Assembly (NCBI GenBank): GCA_006384855.1
Contig: VCJN01000708.1
Coordinates: 310,001-374,000 of the forward strand
Origin: Tetraselmis striata
Taxonomy: Eukaryota; Chlorophyta; Chlorodendrophyceae; Chlorodendrales; Chlorodendraceae
Direction: 5' to 3'
Length of the DNA: 64,000 nt
The notes below the pieces were generated by a model. The model was not told the origin of the DNA, did no database searches, and saw only the letters and a list, made by a program, of their open reading frames with translations. The stretch's first letter is position 1; each line of letters starts with the position of its first letter. This document shows positions 15,951-26,784 of this stretch, in pieces. The position numbers were made by a program, and so were the translations under genes.

Positions 15951-17434
15951 ATGAGTGTGAATTATCCGGAAAGTGAAACGCTCTCCCCGTTGACCAATCC
16001 CCCGACCGCCCCGTTGGCCCCGTTGACCAACCGCCCGACTGCCCCGTTGGCCCCGTTGGCCCCGTTGACCCGTTGACCCCGTTGGCCCCGTTGACCAGTC
16101 CCCCGACCGTCCCGACTGAACCGACCACACAACGGGTCCGCTGTGTAGACGATCCGATCATATCTCGAACCCTTCAAAATATAAATATCGAGACGGTTTC
16201 CGTCGAGAGTTTCACGCTAGAAATGAAATTGCTTATAATAACCATTGCTGTGAAATTACTTTCGGGTCATGGGGAGGAGGCGGTTGAATCGTTTCCTCAA
16301 GTCGCGGTATCGAACGATGATGTTCCAGTGACTATTCTACGAAAACTCGATACTATTGGCCAACATCTTGCTCAAATGTCGACACCTACGATCCCGGAAG
16401 ACGCTGGTCGGGAAATTGACATCGTGGACATTCACACTCTTTTGGTTTTTCGGGCTTACCCTTCCGACGTAAATGGGTACACTGTCAAACACAAAATCCC
16501 CGTTACCGTTGGAGGGAACACCTACGACATCAATTTTCGCATGACAAGGAGTTTCTAAGGGGGACGGGGAATGAAAATGGGGATATAGGTATATGCGACG
16601 TGTTTTTGGTCGACGGATTTAAGGAGGTGTGTTCGGAGAAATGTTCCTCGTCGTTGATTATTGACACGGGAAACATTCGGGAAACTGTGGTATCCGAAAT
16701 ATTTGAAAGGATCAACAGCATTGTTACAAGCGAAATCAGATCCCGAGGCAAATATAGATTCACTATCACGGGGTTCAGTCTCGGATGTATGATCGCGGGA
16801 CTCGTGGCGGGAAAATTCGATTCCGATGTCAGTTATAACGACGCGTTCGAGCGCGTGGTGTTGTTCAATCCGTTCCTCGCGAAACCGGAGCAGATCCCGG
16901 GACGTGTCCCCGTGACAATCGCGAAGGCAAAATCGGATTTTGCGGGGTTGGCGAACTCCAATATTTGTCAAATTTTGGGTGAAAATGTAAAAGTATTTGA
17001 GGTAAAACCGGCGTACAGTAAAGTTATTTTTTTCAAAAATCATATACACCTCGCATCGGCTTTGGCGATGCACTATAACAACCAAAACCGGGAACAGCGT
17101 GGAGGTACACCGGATGAAAACCGCGCAAAAATATGTTTTTTTTACTGAAGACGAAGGTGTAGCAAGAATGTTTGAAAATGGCGATGATGAGGACGGTGTT
17201 GGGTCCGAGGACGAGGACGAGGACGGTGTTGGGTCCGAGGACGATGACGAGGACGGTGTTGGGTCCGAGGAGGGGCGCAAAGAAGAAAGGGGGAATGAGT
17301 TACACCTGGGGCAAAACCGTGAGAAGGGAGGCGGTGATGCATCCGGGAACGCGGGCCGGTTGTCGACGCTCGTTGGCGGAGTTCTGGCGATGGCGGTTTG
17401 TGCAGCGACGGGGTCGATTCGCCGGGTGATGTAA
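15951..17434 (+). pseudogene. Class-3-lipase-like hydrolase gene, looks broken
   Basis: Coding text on the plus strand starts around 15,951 with a proline-rich repeat region. It continues with a hydrophobic segment near 16,220 (MKLLIITIAVKLL, possible signal or anchor) and reaches a lipase-like core: FTITGFSLGCMIAGL, matching the GxSxG nucleophile elbow, with downstream Asp (SDFAG) and His (NHIHLASALA) in catalytic order. An acidic tail with three EDEDGVGS units (17,200-17,270) and a short hydrophobic C-terminus follow. It looks like one gene with about three breaks. Class-3 lipases hydrolyse acyl lipids. The minus-strand frame over 16,555-17,451 is a shadow. Confidence 0.55.
15985..16135. 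repeat. CCCGTTGRCC tandem repeats in the hydrolase 5' region
   Basis: Units of CCGTTGGCC and CCGTTGACC recur about ten times, interspersed with CCGCCCGACTG. In coding frame they give a Pro-Leu-Ala/Thr repeat. Such short-unit expansion is common in this viral copy (compare 14,440, 18,112 and 27,397). Confidence 0.85.
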
Positions 17435-17499
17435 AAAAATGAAACACACAAACACTTTCACCCTCAACACTTTCACCCGCAACGGTACAAATACAAACG

Positions 17500-17535
17500 C
17501 CTAAAACCCCAAAACCCCGAAACCCCAAAACCTAA
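17500..17535 (+). promoter_or_regulatory. C-rich AAACCCC leader motif before a start codon
   Basis: Directly before the ATG at 17,537 stands CTAAAACCCC repeated with small variations (AAAACCCCGAAACCCC). Similar AACCCTAAAC/ACCCGCAACCC text precedes 5,959 and occurs at 4,611-4,640, 5,655-5,670, 9,719-9,730, 21,263-21,284 and 37,224-37,239. Its position just before or between genes suggests a viral promoter or leader element, but this is inference. Confidence 0.35.
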
Positions 17536-17536
17536 A

Positions 17537-18100
17537 ATGGACGAGAACCCGGTTGAACGTATTGGTTTCATGTTAGAGACTGTGAAATATTGGTCAGAGA
17601 ACGTGTTCCCAACCGAAAAATTCTGGAAAGTTCTTATCCGTATCCCACATCCTTCAGTGTATCTGAAGCGCATCCTCGATGTTACCAAGGAGTTTGGTGA
17701 TGAATCTATGTTCGGTCCGGAACACTATTTCTATGCCGCAATGCGTTTCGAGCAAAGTGCCTTCATGACCATGCTCCAAAATGCAACACGCGATGGTGTT
17801 CACTTCACACCAGAGCAATGGAGGGCCGCCGCCATGGGGGTCGAGAGTAACAACTCGCACTACCTTGTGAAGGCTACCCCGGAAACGGGGGTTCAATTCA
17901 CGCGTGAGGACCACTTCAACGCCGCTCTGACCAGCTCTTTCAGCTCTTTCGGCAGGCTGCGTTATGTGACTTCCGAGCTAGGACTCAGCTTCACGTTCCA
18001 GCAATTCCTCCGCGCGGCCATTCGTGATGCGGGGAGGACCGCTTATGCCATGATGGCGTCAGTCTCCCCTGGACGCGTTTATCGATTCTTCCTCGAGTGA
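17537..18100 (+). CDS. Hypothetical viral repeat protein (187 aa)
   Basis: An open frame starting MDENPVERIGF. About every 30-38 residues a segment of the form F(x)4-6F(x)2AA recurs (PEHYFYAAMRF, PEQWRAAAMG, REDHFNAALTS, FQQFLRAAIRD), each followed by an amphipathic stretch. This indicates a helical-repeat protein of about four units. The repeat is not ankyrin and I cannot name it. The C-rich motif abuts the start codon. The gene looks whole. Confidence 0.65.
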   Translation: MDENPVERIGFMLETVKYWSENVFPTEKFWKVLIRIPHPSVYLKRILDVTKEFGDESMFGPEHYFYAAMRFEQSAFMTMLQNATRDGVHFTPEQWRAAAMGVESNNSHYLVKATPETGVQFTREDHFNAALTSSFSSFGRLRYVTSELGLSFTFQQFLRAAIRDAGRTAYAMMASVSPGRVYRFFLE

Positions 18101-18111
18101 GTGAGGGTTCA

Positions 18112-18182
18112 GCCACTCGGCCACTCGGCCACTAAGCCACTCGGCCACTCGGCCGCTCAGCCGCTCAGCCGCTCAGCCGCTC
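18112..18182. repeat. CGGCCACT / CAGCCGCT tandem repeat
   Basis: An 8-9-base unit (CCACTCGG, later CCGCTCAG) repeats about eight times in the spacer between the helical-repeat gene and the primase-helicase gene. Confidence 0.85.
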
Positions 18183-18299
18183 GCGGCACGGCGCGCAAGA
18201 GGTTCCTGATTCTCGATTGGAATATTGTCTTTGGTCTTGTTCAAGAGCCTCCGCGAGCTCCGCGCGGCGGCGCCGAGGATTTGTCTGTGAAAATATGTT

Positions 18300-20866
18300 T
18301 TGAATATGACTATAGCTACAGCAGGGGAGCGACAAACGCTTAACGCGCCTGGAGCGGGTATGTGTGCAAAAACAGTCTCCGCCATGCTCTGCGTCAAGTC
18401 CATGACGGTCCCCCGCTCGGGGCGGGACGTCTCGGAGTTCACGGTCTTCTTGCGGGACCCCCTCCCCGAGCTGTCCCGCCCCGGCCACACGCTGTTCGAG
18501 TACCTCCACGACGCGCGGTTCACGCGCGTGTACCTCGACCGGGACACCTACTACGACGGCGAAACCAGCGCCGACGTGATGCGGGAGGTGACAAGCGCCG
18601 AGAAGCGCGGGGTGATCGAGAGGTGCGACGAGATCGTCCGGCGTCCCTCCGACCCGCGCGTGGACATCGGCTACGTCATCGCCGCGCGCCACGGCGTCGT
18701 CGCCGCGGGGAACAGGTTCCAGGTCTTGTTCCGCGTGTTCTTCTCGGGGTTCAAGGTCGTGTACTCCGCGATACCCATCCTCCTGCGGTTCATGGGCCAG
18801 GACGATATCTGGGACATGAGCCCCTACAAGGCCTCGGAGCAGCTCCTCGGCGCCATCAACGGGTGCAAGGGCGCCGGTGACCGCCGCGTCCTCGCGCCCG
18901 AGCCGGAGTTCGCCGACAGGCCCCTCTCGGAGTTCATAGCGCAGAACGTCGGGGACGAGTTCCAGTTCCTCGATCTCCAGGCGTTCCAGAAGGCGCAGGA
19001 GTCGGAGCTCACCGGGAACCTGGACCCCGAGGCGACGCTCGACGTCTCCGACGTCCAGATCCAGTCGCTCGTCAAGCTCCTATCCCCCGCGCGCGCGACG
19101 GACCGGAAATCGTGGATCGAGGTCGCCACGGTTCTCAAGCGCGCCAGCAACGGGACCGACGAGTTCTTCGAGCTGTTCAGGGAGTTCTCGGGGACCTGCG
19201 CGGACCGGGGCAAACTCGCCACGGACCGCGAACTGCGGAACCAGTGGGACTCCCTCAAGGTCGACCTCTGCGTCAACCCGCTGACCGTCAAGTCCCTCGT
19301 GCACTGGGCGAAAACCGACTACCCCGCGGAGTACAAGAAACTCGTACGTCTCCCGAGCTTCGCGTTCTGTTTCTCCAAGCGGCCCACCGATACCCAAAAA
19401 CAGGAGCTCATCAAGGCCATCCGAAACGTCGTGCCGGACCTCGGGATCCCGGACGACATCGTCATCGAGCGCCGCGACGGGCGCATCCCGTTCGACGTCA
19501 GCGATACCGTCAGCGACACCGTCTGCGAGGTGGACCTGCAAAGCTTCGCCGTCAAGGTCGGGGACATCTACAAGGGCATGCTCTGCGGGCGCGACGTTCC
19601 CCTCAACACGCACCTCGCCAAGGTGCACCGCCGGCTGGACCCCTCCTTTAACCGGTTCACGTTCACGCGCGACAACTTCGACCGCGGCACGCTCACTTCC
19701 GTGTCGGAAGGAATCAAGATGGACGTGCACAACCCGTTTTCGTCCAACGCCGTCGCGAAGGTCAAGATCGACGGCGAGGGCGCGTTCACCATCCAGCATA
19801 GCAAACCGATGAACCTCCTCGCGGAGAGCATCCTCGAGGCGATCAAGAACCACACGCGGTCGCAGTTCCCCGGCGCGGTCAATTACCTCAACATCGAGAA
19901 CCTCCAGATCATCAACAACAACAACTACGGCGACGACGACGTCGCCGCGCTCACCGATACCGACGCCTGCGACAAGTTCATGGACGAGTTTGCGGCCGAG
20001 GGGTTCCGCGCCGTCAAGTGCAACGGGTTCTTCTACATCTATGACCCCGCGGAGGGCATCTACCGCCGGTTCAACTCCGAGCGCGCGACGGACCTCAAGG
20101 ACTTCCTCATCTCGCTCTTCAAGAAGTGCGGCGAGGACAACCTCCTCAAGCACGCGACCACCACCTTGCGCATGAAGGCGCTCATCGAGCAGGTGTGCGC
20201 GTCCATCCCGATCGACCCCCTCTGACTGCGCCGGGCCGACGCGTGTTCCGTCGGGAGGATCCCGTTCCGCAACGGGGTCTTCGTCTTCGCACCGGCGAGC
20301 TCGTGGACTTCTCGCCCGACATAGTGCTCTTCCACAAGCTCCCGCACGCGTTCCCCACGGACCCCGCCGAGGTCCGCGAGACCGTCGAGGAGATCCGCCG
20401 CCGGATCGTCGCGCCCATCTGGGACGAGTGCGCCGATTACGTCCTGGAGTGCTCCGCGCGGTGCGCGGCGGCGATGTACGTCGACAAAACGTTCTTCTTC
20501 TGCCTCGGCAACGGGAACTCCGGGAAGGGCGTCTGGATGGACGCCATCCGGAACGCGTTCCCAGGCTACGTGGGAACCGTGGTCAACAACAACCTCATCT
20601 ACACCCACCAGGCCAGCGGCGACCAGGCCAAGTACCGCTCCTGGATGATCGCCGTGCGCCACTGCCGCTTCAACTTCACCTCCGAGATAAAAATCGACAA
20701 CTACATTGCGCTACAAGACGGTCCCCGAGTCGTACACGATGATCTTCGACGCATGGCGGGAGAATCACGAAGACCCAAACGTCCCCAAGGAGCTCCGCAA
20801 GATACGGAAATCGCTCATGGTCGATTTTTTCAGCACGGGCGGCCCGTGCGGCGGGAATCACCCGTA
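18300..20866 (+). pseudogene. D5-type primase-helicase gene, looks broken
   Basis: The N-terminal part resembles the archaeo-eukaryotic primase core: VYLDRDTYYD with the DxD motif at residues 80-82, then FRVFFSGFKVVYSAIP. A PriCT-like helical region follows (SWIEVATVLKRAS ... TVKSLVHWAKTDYP). Further on comes the D5_N-type text and then an SF3 helicase Walker A, LGNGNSGKG. The order is that of poxvirus D5 and its relatives, which prime and unwind at viral replication forks. About 850 codons in all, with about two or three breaks, so no complete protein is expected. This is the clearest giant-virus core gene in the window. The GC-rich coding gives a long antisense frame that is not real. Confidence 0.8.
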
Positions 20867-20923
20867 GATCCCGTACTGTACGCGACGGTCAAACCACACA
20901 TACTTTTCTTCCATGAGGTCACA

Positions 20924-21214
20924 ATGGAGGATTATTCCATCATCCCATTTATTTGCGTGGCGCTGATGTTCAAAGATCGACCGGTGGAAGAAACGGTCCA
21001 CCTGTACACCACATTCGAGGTGTTATGGACCTTTCTGTGGACGTATGTCCACCTCGCGGTGTACGTTAGCATTGGCGTGTTCGTGTGGTTCAACGCGATG
21101 GAAGACACCCTGACTATCGCGAAGACGATGAGTTACATTCTGGGCGCCCAGCTATACTTCGCGGGCCAAACATTCGCGAACCGGTTACCTCTTCAGATCG
21201 AGTACCACCGGTGA
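20924..21214 (+). CDS. Small membrane protein (96 aa)
   Basis: Begins MEDYSIIPFICVALMF. One hydrophobic stretch lies at ~5-15 and a long one at ~34-51 (LWTFLWTYVHLAVYVSIGVFVWF), with a third weaker segment near 63-78. It has no cleavable signal. It is probably an integral membrane protein of the virion or virus factory. The ATG at 20,924 is chosen because the upstream text in frame belongs to the end of the primase-helicase region. It converges with the metalloprotease gene across an AAACCCT-rich spacer at 21,263-21,284. Confidence 0.55.
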   Translation: MEDYSIIPFICVALMFKDRPVEETVHLYTTFEVLWTFLWTYVHLAVYVSIGVFVWFNAMEDTLTIAKTMSYILGAQLYFAGQTFANRLPLQIEYHR

Positions 21215-21278
21215 CCCCTGTCCGATGCCAAGATTTCGACATTCGCCAAATTTCGGTTCGCGCTAAAACCCTAAAACC

Positions 21279-21989
21279 CTAAACAGCGTTCGCATTCAGC
21301 TCTGCGACGATATCGAAAACGTGTTCGGGATTGTGGATGCGCGCGAATCCCGGGTAGGCCCTGTAGGGTTTGAGGGACACCTCCGAAAGCGACCGCGCGT
21401 CCTGGTGAAGCACCAGGTTACACTCCGCCCCGTCTCGGGAGTATACCATGTTGTTAGTGTCGGGGTTGGCCCGAAGGGATTCGCGGTGGTTCTCCCACGT
21501 GCGCACCGGGACAAACCCCAGCGCCCTCGCCTGGCGGGAGGCAAACTCCGGGTACGCCTGCTGGTGGACATGAGTCACCTCGTGAACCAGTAGCTTGATC
21601 AGACGGGCGTCGTCGTAGACCAAAACCTTCTTCGGTAGCATTATTATACCACCGATGGTATGCGGGTACCCGTTCTCGAGTCGGTCGTCACACTTCGCGA
21701 ACCGCCAATTGACGTCCAACTGGTGAGACATACCGGCCCGCCTGCACTTATACTTGGCGATCACAACGAGTCTCTCGATTCGGACCTTTTCCTTTGACGA
21801 AAATTCAACGACAAATTCCTCGTACCTCTCGAAGTACTCGCCATGACTCCTGACCCCCCGGGCACGGAGGTTCACCTCGTCCAACTTCTCGATGAAGAAC
21901 GGCGTTTTTGTAACCAGGGCCTTCATAACCTCCTCGGACGTCGCGAAGGTTCCCATTTGACACGGTGGAACAAATAAAAATACCCGCAT
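21279..21989 (-). CDS. Putative zinc metalloprotease (236 aa)
   Basis: LLVHEVTHVHQQAYPEFA contains the HExxH zinc motif (His136, Glu137, His140), placed after a predicted beta strand and helix. A third ligand could be Glu222 or His223 in NPEHVFD, or Glu230 in IVAELNA. The first ~130 residues are beta-rich and form the likely substrate-binding side. The length is typical of single-domain metalloproteases. The substrate is unknown; virion maturation and host protein cleavage are both possible. The gene looks whole. Confidence 0.7.
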   Translation of the reverse strand: MRVFLFVPPCQMGTFATSEEVMKALVTKTPFFIEKLDEVNLRARGVRSHGEYFERYEEFVVEFSSKEKVRIERLVVIAKYKCRRAGMSHQLDVNWRFAKCDDRLENGYPHTIGGIIMLPKKVLVYDDARLIKLLVHEVTHVHQQAYPEFASRQARALGFVPVRTWENHRESLRANPDTNNMVYSRDGAECNLVLHQDARSLSEVSLKPYRAYPGFARIHNPEHVFDIVAELNANAV

Positions 21990-22052
21990 CCGTAGATGAA
22001 AGGAAAGCTCTGAAAGAGCTCATTGTTCTGTTACCTTAGTGCCTATCAGCAC

Positions 22053-22713
22053 TTACTTCTCGGGAGTTCCGGGAGCAGAAGGATCGTCGATCGCCACCGT
22101 CTTTGCAAAGTTGTAGCAAAGGAATTCCACGGCTTATGGGTCGACAAGGACATCACCGCAGACCCTGTACTCCTTGTTTTCCTGAATAGGGTCAATCTGG
22201 GTGCAGAGTTTATCCTCTCCTGCTTTTGACTTCTTTAACATCATTGGATTACCACCGAGTCCCAAGGCCATTTTAATAACAACACCGACCTGAGCCTTTG
22301 TGAGGGGCTTAACCGGGGAGGTTCTGGACTTCTTAGTGACGTACGACTCTTTGGCGTAAAGCTTGTACTTATTGAGAATCTCGAGCCATTCGATGTAATC
22401 AGGGTCATCGACGTCATCTGAAGATGGTACTGCCTTAAACGCAAAGCTAATCACATCCATCCGCCGTCTTTAGAACACGAAGCTGAAAGAGCTGGCTGGA
22501 ATAAGGACTTTTCATAACCTCATCGAGAACCTTAGGAGACCGGCACTTACCCAGAATATTGTTACCATTGTCGGTCTCAGGCCACATCGCCTGTGTCCAG
22601 TCGAACTCCTTGTCCCAGTGCTGCTTCATAGTTAGAGCAGCAACCATTTCAAGCATGGCACTTTTAAGGCCAGGAGCCTTAGATGTAGTTCCGGTTACGG
22701 AAGACTTCGGCAT
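22053..22713 (-). pseudogene. Unknown viral gene, looks broken
   Basis: The minus strand shows coding text for about 215 codons, beginning MPKSSVTGTTSKAPGLK and containing MKQHWDKEFDWTQAMWPE, DDPDYIEWLEILNKY and TKAQVGVVIKMALGL. The tail reads LCYNFAKTVAIDDPSAPG. There are about two breaks. It is helical, lysine-rich and of unknown family. It is followed downstream by the metalloprotease gene on the same strand. Confidence 0.45.
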
Positions 22714-22876
22714 CTTGATACAGGGATATAGAGTGCAAGTCTGAAAACGTTGGTTGTAGTTTGATATGAGAACACCTGTAATGTTTCTTTTGTATGAAAA
22801 ATCGGTACCCTCTTCAATTTGTTTTTTGTACGAAGTTGAGCTCCATCAAGAAACAGCTGGACGAGTCCATCAGTGT

Positions 22877-23095
22877 CAAATGTTTTTGGGAACGACTGTA
22901 GCGTATACGAGGATGCACGAGAAGCCAGGATCCGGTCAAGTTGCAAAATGTATTCCGTTGGATGGTTTCTTGATGCGTCTACTGTTTCGAAACATTTTGA
23001 ATATAAATATCATACTGTATTCAAACCAGTTACAATATTCTAGCTGGAACACTTGCTTTGTGCCGCTAGACGATCCTTCGATGATCAGTTGCATC
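22877..23095 (+). repeat. Remnants of Fanzor-transposon right ends
   Basis: TTTTTGGGAACGACTGTA at 22,887-22,904 matches the terminal TTTTGGGAACGACTGTA of 14,012-14,028. At 23,066 GCTAGACGATCCTTC matches the inner box of the right-end unit, followed by a degraded GTTGCAT. The order is reversed relative to the full element, so these are two decayed pieces, close to the 3' end of the gene at 23,099. Confidence 0.55.
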
Positions 23096-23098
23096 GCT

Positions 23099-24361
23099 TC
23101 ACATGCTGCACAAAGCAGCAAATTGTTCGGCGAGGTCACCGGATATTATTCTGCCGTCTTTGTTATAGACGCGAACCCCCCCTTCAATAACCTTACCGTA
23201 CCAACCACGCTTTACTCCAACATGTTGAGTTCCAGGGCGTGGAACCACACGAGGCGGTTTTGCTTCCTTGCTTTGTGCAACCTCGTCTGCCTTTACAACC
23301 GACATGTTACGAGCGACATTGCGAATTGCGTCTGACGCGTCGAAGTCTACAACGTTAATCACATTGTTAACTGCAGCAGATGTCTGCGGGACCTCGCGGG
23401 GGGTTAACTCTTCAGTCGGGCCCAGCGGTTTCTTAGAGGGATACTGACCGTCTGGCTTGTCACCACTTTCACCCATACCCTCCATATCAATGTCAGCCGG
23501 AACTTGTGCTACCGGTGTCACAACGTTACCATTGGCATCCGATGCCCCAACAGATTCCTGTGCAATAACTGGTTTAGGAAAATGTGTACTAGGAATGACG
23601 GGGTCTACGGGTTTTGCATAAGACGCCCTAACCGGCTCACGAGGGTTCTTGGTGTCCTTCTTACCATGGGGAGACTTATTACTGGGTTTGTTGTTTCGTC
23701 CCATTGGGACACCGTCAGTCACAATGTTAACTGCAGCTGATGTCTGCGAGACCTCGCGAGGATTAAACTCTCGCCTAAAATTACTGTAGAACGAATTTAG
23801 TGAGAGTCTTTTGGGTGAAGGACCGTCTTTCATGTCACTACCCCTCTTACCAGTCACCTGTTTATTACCGATCAGAGATGTCTCAGCAGTCCGATCAACA
23901 TCTTGAAACTCGTCACCGGGAAGCGGTGTCTCGGCAGCCTGCTCAACAACATCCTCATCGGAATATGGTTCAGAAATATCCTCATTATCCGATCCAATAT
24001 GCTCCATCTGCTCCATACATTCTTTCATCCAGGGAGGGTCCTCATCATCAGTCCGATCAACAGGGACATTCGGAACGTCAACAGGGACATTCGGAACATC
24101 AACAGGAACCTCCGGGGCCTCTGGGGCCTCTGGGACCTCTACAATTTTGTACTCATCAGAGAACGCTTCGCCTTCTGGGAACTTTCTGCCGATGTCTCTG
24201 TGGTTGACTTCACAGCAGCGAATGATACTACCATCGGGGAGATTAAAGGCACGAATAGAGTTAACGTTTTCGTTCTTATTCTTATGAACTATTGACTCAC
24301 ACAAAGGAGGGTCAGGAACCACTTCAACGGCTGCTGTTCCGGGTCTTGCATTGGGATCCAT
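23099..24361 (-). CDS. Low-complexity hypothetical viral protein (420 aa)
   Basis: An open frame. Residues ~10-70 look folded (HKNKNENVNSIRAFNLPDG, IIRCCEVNHRDIG). Then comes a Pro/Val repeat (VPNVPVDVPNVPVD), an acidic stretch (DDEDPPWMKECMEQMEH), and a long polar linker. The linker contains a duplicated module: NPREVSQTSAAVNIV and TPREVPQTSAAVNNV about 140 residues apart. The C-terminal ~40 residues (VKRGWYGKVIEGGVRVYNKDG) look like a small folded domain. It is perhaps a scaffold or DNA-associated protein; I do not recognise it. Transposon remnants lie at its 3' end. Confidence 0.55.
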   Translation of the reverse strand: MDPNARPGTAAVEVVPDPPLCESIVHKNKNENVNSIRAFNLPDGSIIRCCEVNHRDIGRKFPEGEAFSDEYKIVEVPEAPEAPEVPVDVPNVPVDVPNVPVDRTDDEDPPWMKECMEQMEHIGSDNEDISEPYSDEDVVEQAAETPLPGDEFQDVDRTAETSLIGNKQVTGKRGSDMKDGPSPKRLSLNSFYSNFRREFNPREVSQTSAAVNIVTDGVPMGRNNKPSNKSPHGKKDTKNPREPVRASYAKPVDPVIPSTHFPKPVIAQESVGASDANGNVVTPVAQVPADIDMEGMGESGDKPDGQYPSKKPLGPTEELTPREVPQTSAAVNNVINVVDFDASDAIRNVARNMSVVKADEVAQSKEAKPPRVVPRPGTQHVGVKRGWYGKVIEGGVRVYNKDGRIISGDLAEQFAALCSM

Positions 24362-24438
24362 GTTGAAATCTTACAGTGTCTGCGATGTTTCGGCGATTTT
24401 ATATGCGCTTTGGGAAGTTTTGGGAACTTTGTTGTATT

Positions 24439-26710
24439 TCACGTACTGATTTCATTTCTTCTTCTGTCCATGAGGAACGTCCACTTGGTGTCTGTTTCCT
24501 CGATAATGTCCTCGATATGGGAACAAACGAGGATCCCGCCGTAAACCGTCAACAGTTTCTTGAGGAAGGGAATAACGTTGTGGACGTTGTCCCTGTCGCA
24601 CGCAACAAACCCCTCGTCAACAAACATCTGGTGACATGTCTTGGAAATCGCGATCCGTATGGCGATCGAGCGACGCCACCGACCTCTGGAACCCGCCCGC
24701 TCGGTTGATGTGTAGCCCATTGATGCGAAATCTCATACCGGACTCGGTTATGCGCATATCCTCCATGCTCGCCAAGATATACGTCGCGGTTTCGCAGATG
24801 TGTGGCCCGATCGTCGTCCGGTACAGGTAATCCTTGTACCCCGTGTAGTGCATCAGCAAATGCCTGAGGTTGACCATCCTCTGGTTTTGCGCATGGAGGG
24901 TATCCGATAGGTCTTGGTACACCGCATTGGTTTTACGGACGGATTCCAGTCGGAGTTCCATGGTTCGGATCCTGTTCTCCGAGTCCAAAACGTCTTTCCT
25001 CGTCCTGGTAAGAGTATCCGTTGCGCACCGATACTCTGTGTGACGGATACACTTCTCGAGAAAGGTCACACGGTCCCGGTTCCGTTTCTCGGCCTGGAAA
25101 ACCGTGAAAAGCTCGTCGCGAATCTCTGTGTCCCTCTTCTTCCACAGGACGTACGCAGCGTTCGCGGCGAACCGGATCTTGTCATCGACCTCAGGGACCC
25201 GGTTCTTAAGAGTCTCGTGCATTGCACGACACCTTTCGAGTTCGCTCACGACACGCTGCTTCTCCTCCGTCCACCTTTGGAACGTATCGTACCCGTCCCT
25301 TTCGGCGATGTGTGCATGGTACCATGCGGCGAATCTCGACCCCTCGTTTACCCCGGCGCGCTCGTTGCACGCCCAACACTCGCGGTTGTAAGGTCCTTTG
25401 GTGTGCGCAGGTCGCGGGACGTCTGGCGGAGGGTCAACATCCAGTCGCTCGCGCTCCGTTTTGGTCAGGGAGGGCATCGGAGGTTGGTCGAAACACAGCT
25501 CGTCCAGCCGCTCGCGGAGGCGCGCCGCGAGGTCCGAAGATTCCCGTACCCGCACCTCGAGCCCCCTTTTGGACTCCAGAAGCGTAGCGGTGTCAGCCTC
25601 CTCGTATGTTTTTTGTGGATACAGGACCCTGCGGTTCTGGAGGTCGGGTCTTCGCGTGGCTCTGGTATTCCGCGAACACCTCACCGTACGGTCGCGGGTT
25701 GTCGACAGGGCGCCCCTGGACTTCGAACACGTCGAAGTCGGATACGGATCTTTGTATGGTTTCCGGTTCCCTGGACGCCTTCTGCACATCGACGACCGAC
25801 GCGGGTTCGCACTGTAACGCCGCGACCGCCTGGGCCTGCGCGGCCTCCTGCTTTACCCGAACCTCGAGTCTTTTCCTTTCTTCTGATAGGCTTCTTATGA
25901 GCGGTTCAGGATCCTCGGGATGGACCATCCCGATCTTTGTCTCGAGAAACTCCACGATATTCTTCTGGATGAGACACGCCTCTTTCATGTGGGACTTTGT
26001 CGAGTCTATGTGCGATAATCCCAGAATCTTATCCAGGTATTCCGTACGCTTGTCGGGTGTCATGTCCTAAAAGTCGCAGTCGTTCTTTTGAGTGATACAC
26101 GAAGAAGTGAGGAACATGTCAATGGTCCCGAAAGTCGCCTTCACGTAGGTGTCCACCGCCACCTTCCCCTTGTGAATCACGACACCGTCCCGCGAAACGG
26201 TCGCGATCTTTGTGGATACCCGACCACTCTTGTTCGTAAACTCGCGTCGTATAACGGTATCGTTGACCGTCACCTCGGTCGATCCCGCAACTTCGCCTCC
26301 CGTCACGATATCTTACCCAGATCCAAATATGGCGATGCATATGGACTCCAGGAAACTGCTTTTTCCGCTGGAGTTGGGACCAACGAGACCGACAATACGT
26401 CTCTTCATATCACTGAAACCGACCTCCAGAGCCCCCTGTAGCACAGGATGTTGTTGATTTTGAGACTGTTCACCGAGAACGGTTCGTAGATTTTCGACGA
26501 ACTCCCTTCCTGGCCCCTATCGATCTGGTTTTTGAGGGAAGATACCCGGTTCTTGATCTTATCGGACACACCATCGTAAAAATCGAGTTTCGAGAGGTCT
26601 GCGACCACCTTCCAGTCCTCCGTGTAGTGTTCAGAAGCCTTCAGGTACTCCGATACGTCGATATCCGGGACGAGTTGTTGGATTTTCACGATCCTTCGTT
26701 CGTCGCACAA
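24439..26710 (-). pseudogene. Rad50/SbcC-like ATPase gene, looks broken
   Basis: Coding text runs from 26,710 leftwards. Near the N-terminal side is a Walker A (VGLVGPNSSGKSSF) after KRRIV. The middle is long and coiled-coil-like, with a CxxC zinc hook (RECWACNERAG). Near the end is a Walker B (QMFVDEGFVACD) followed by LLTVYGGILVCSHIEDI, as in SbcC, Rad50 and phage gp46. Such proteins pair with an Mre11-type nuclease to process DNA ends. The Mre11-like gene lies directly upstream on the same strand. The copy has about five breaks. Confidence 0.75.
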
Positions 26711-26784
26711 ACCCGTTCGCTCCAGCGGCCCGACGTCGCTCTTGACGCGGAACTCAGCGTGTTTTGGAACCAGGGAGGATACCT

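Noticed and set aside
16555-17451. 298-residue minus-strand frame
   Set aside because: It lies opposite the hydrolase-like gene, with Ser/Pro-rich low complexity from the acidic repeat; the plus strand has the GxSxG motif.
19080-20153. 357-residue minus-strand frame in the primase-helicase region
   Set aside because: It is a shadow of the GC-rich D5 coding sequence; the plus strand carries the recognisable motifs.
24914-25900. 328-residue plus-strand frame
   Set aside because: Opposite the Rad50-like coiled coil, which shows heptad-like composition and the zinc hook; the plus frame has no such logic.
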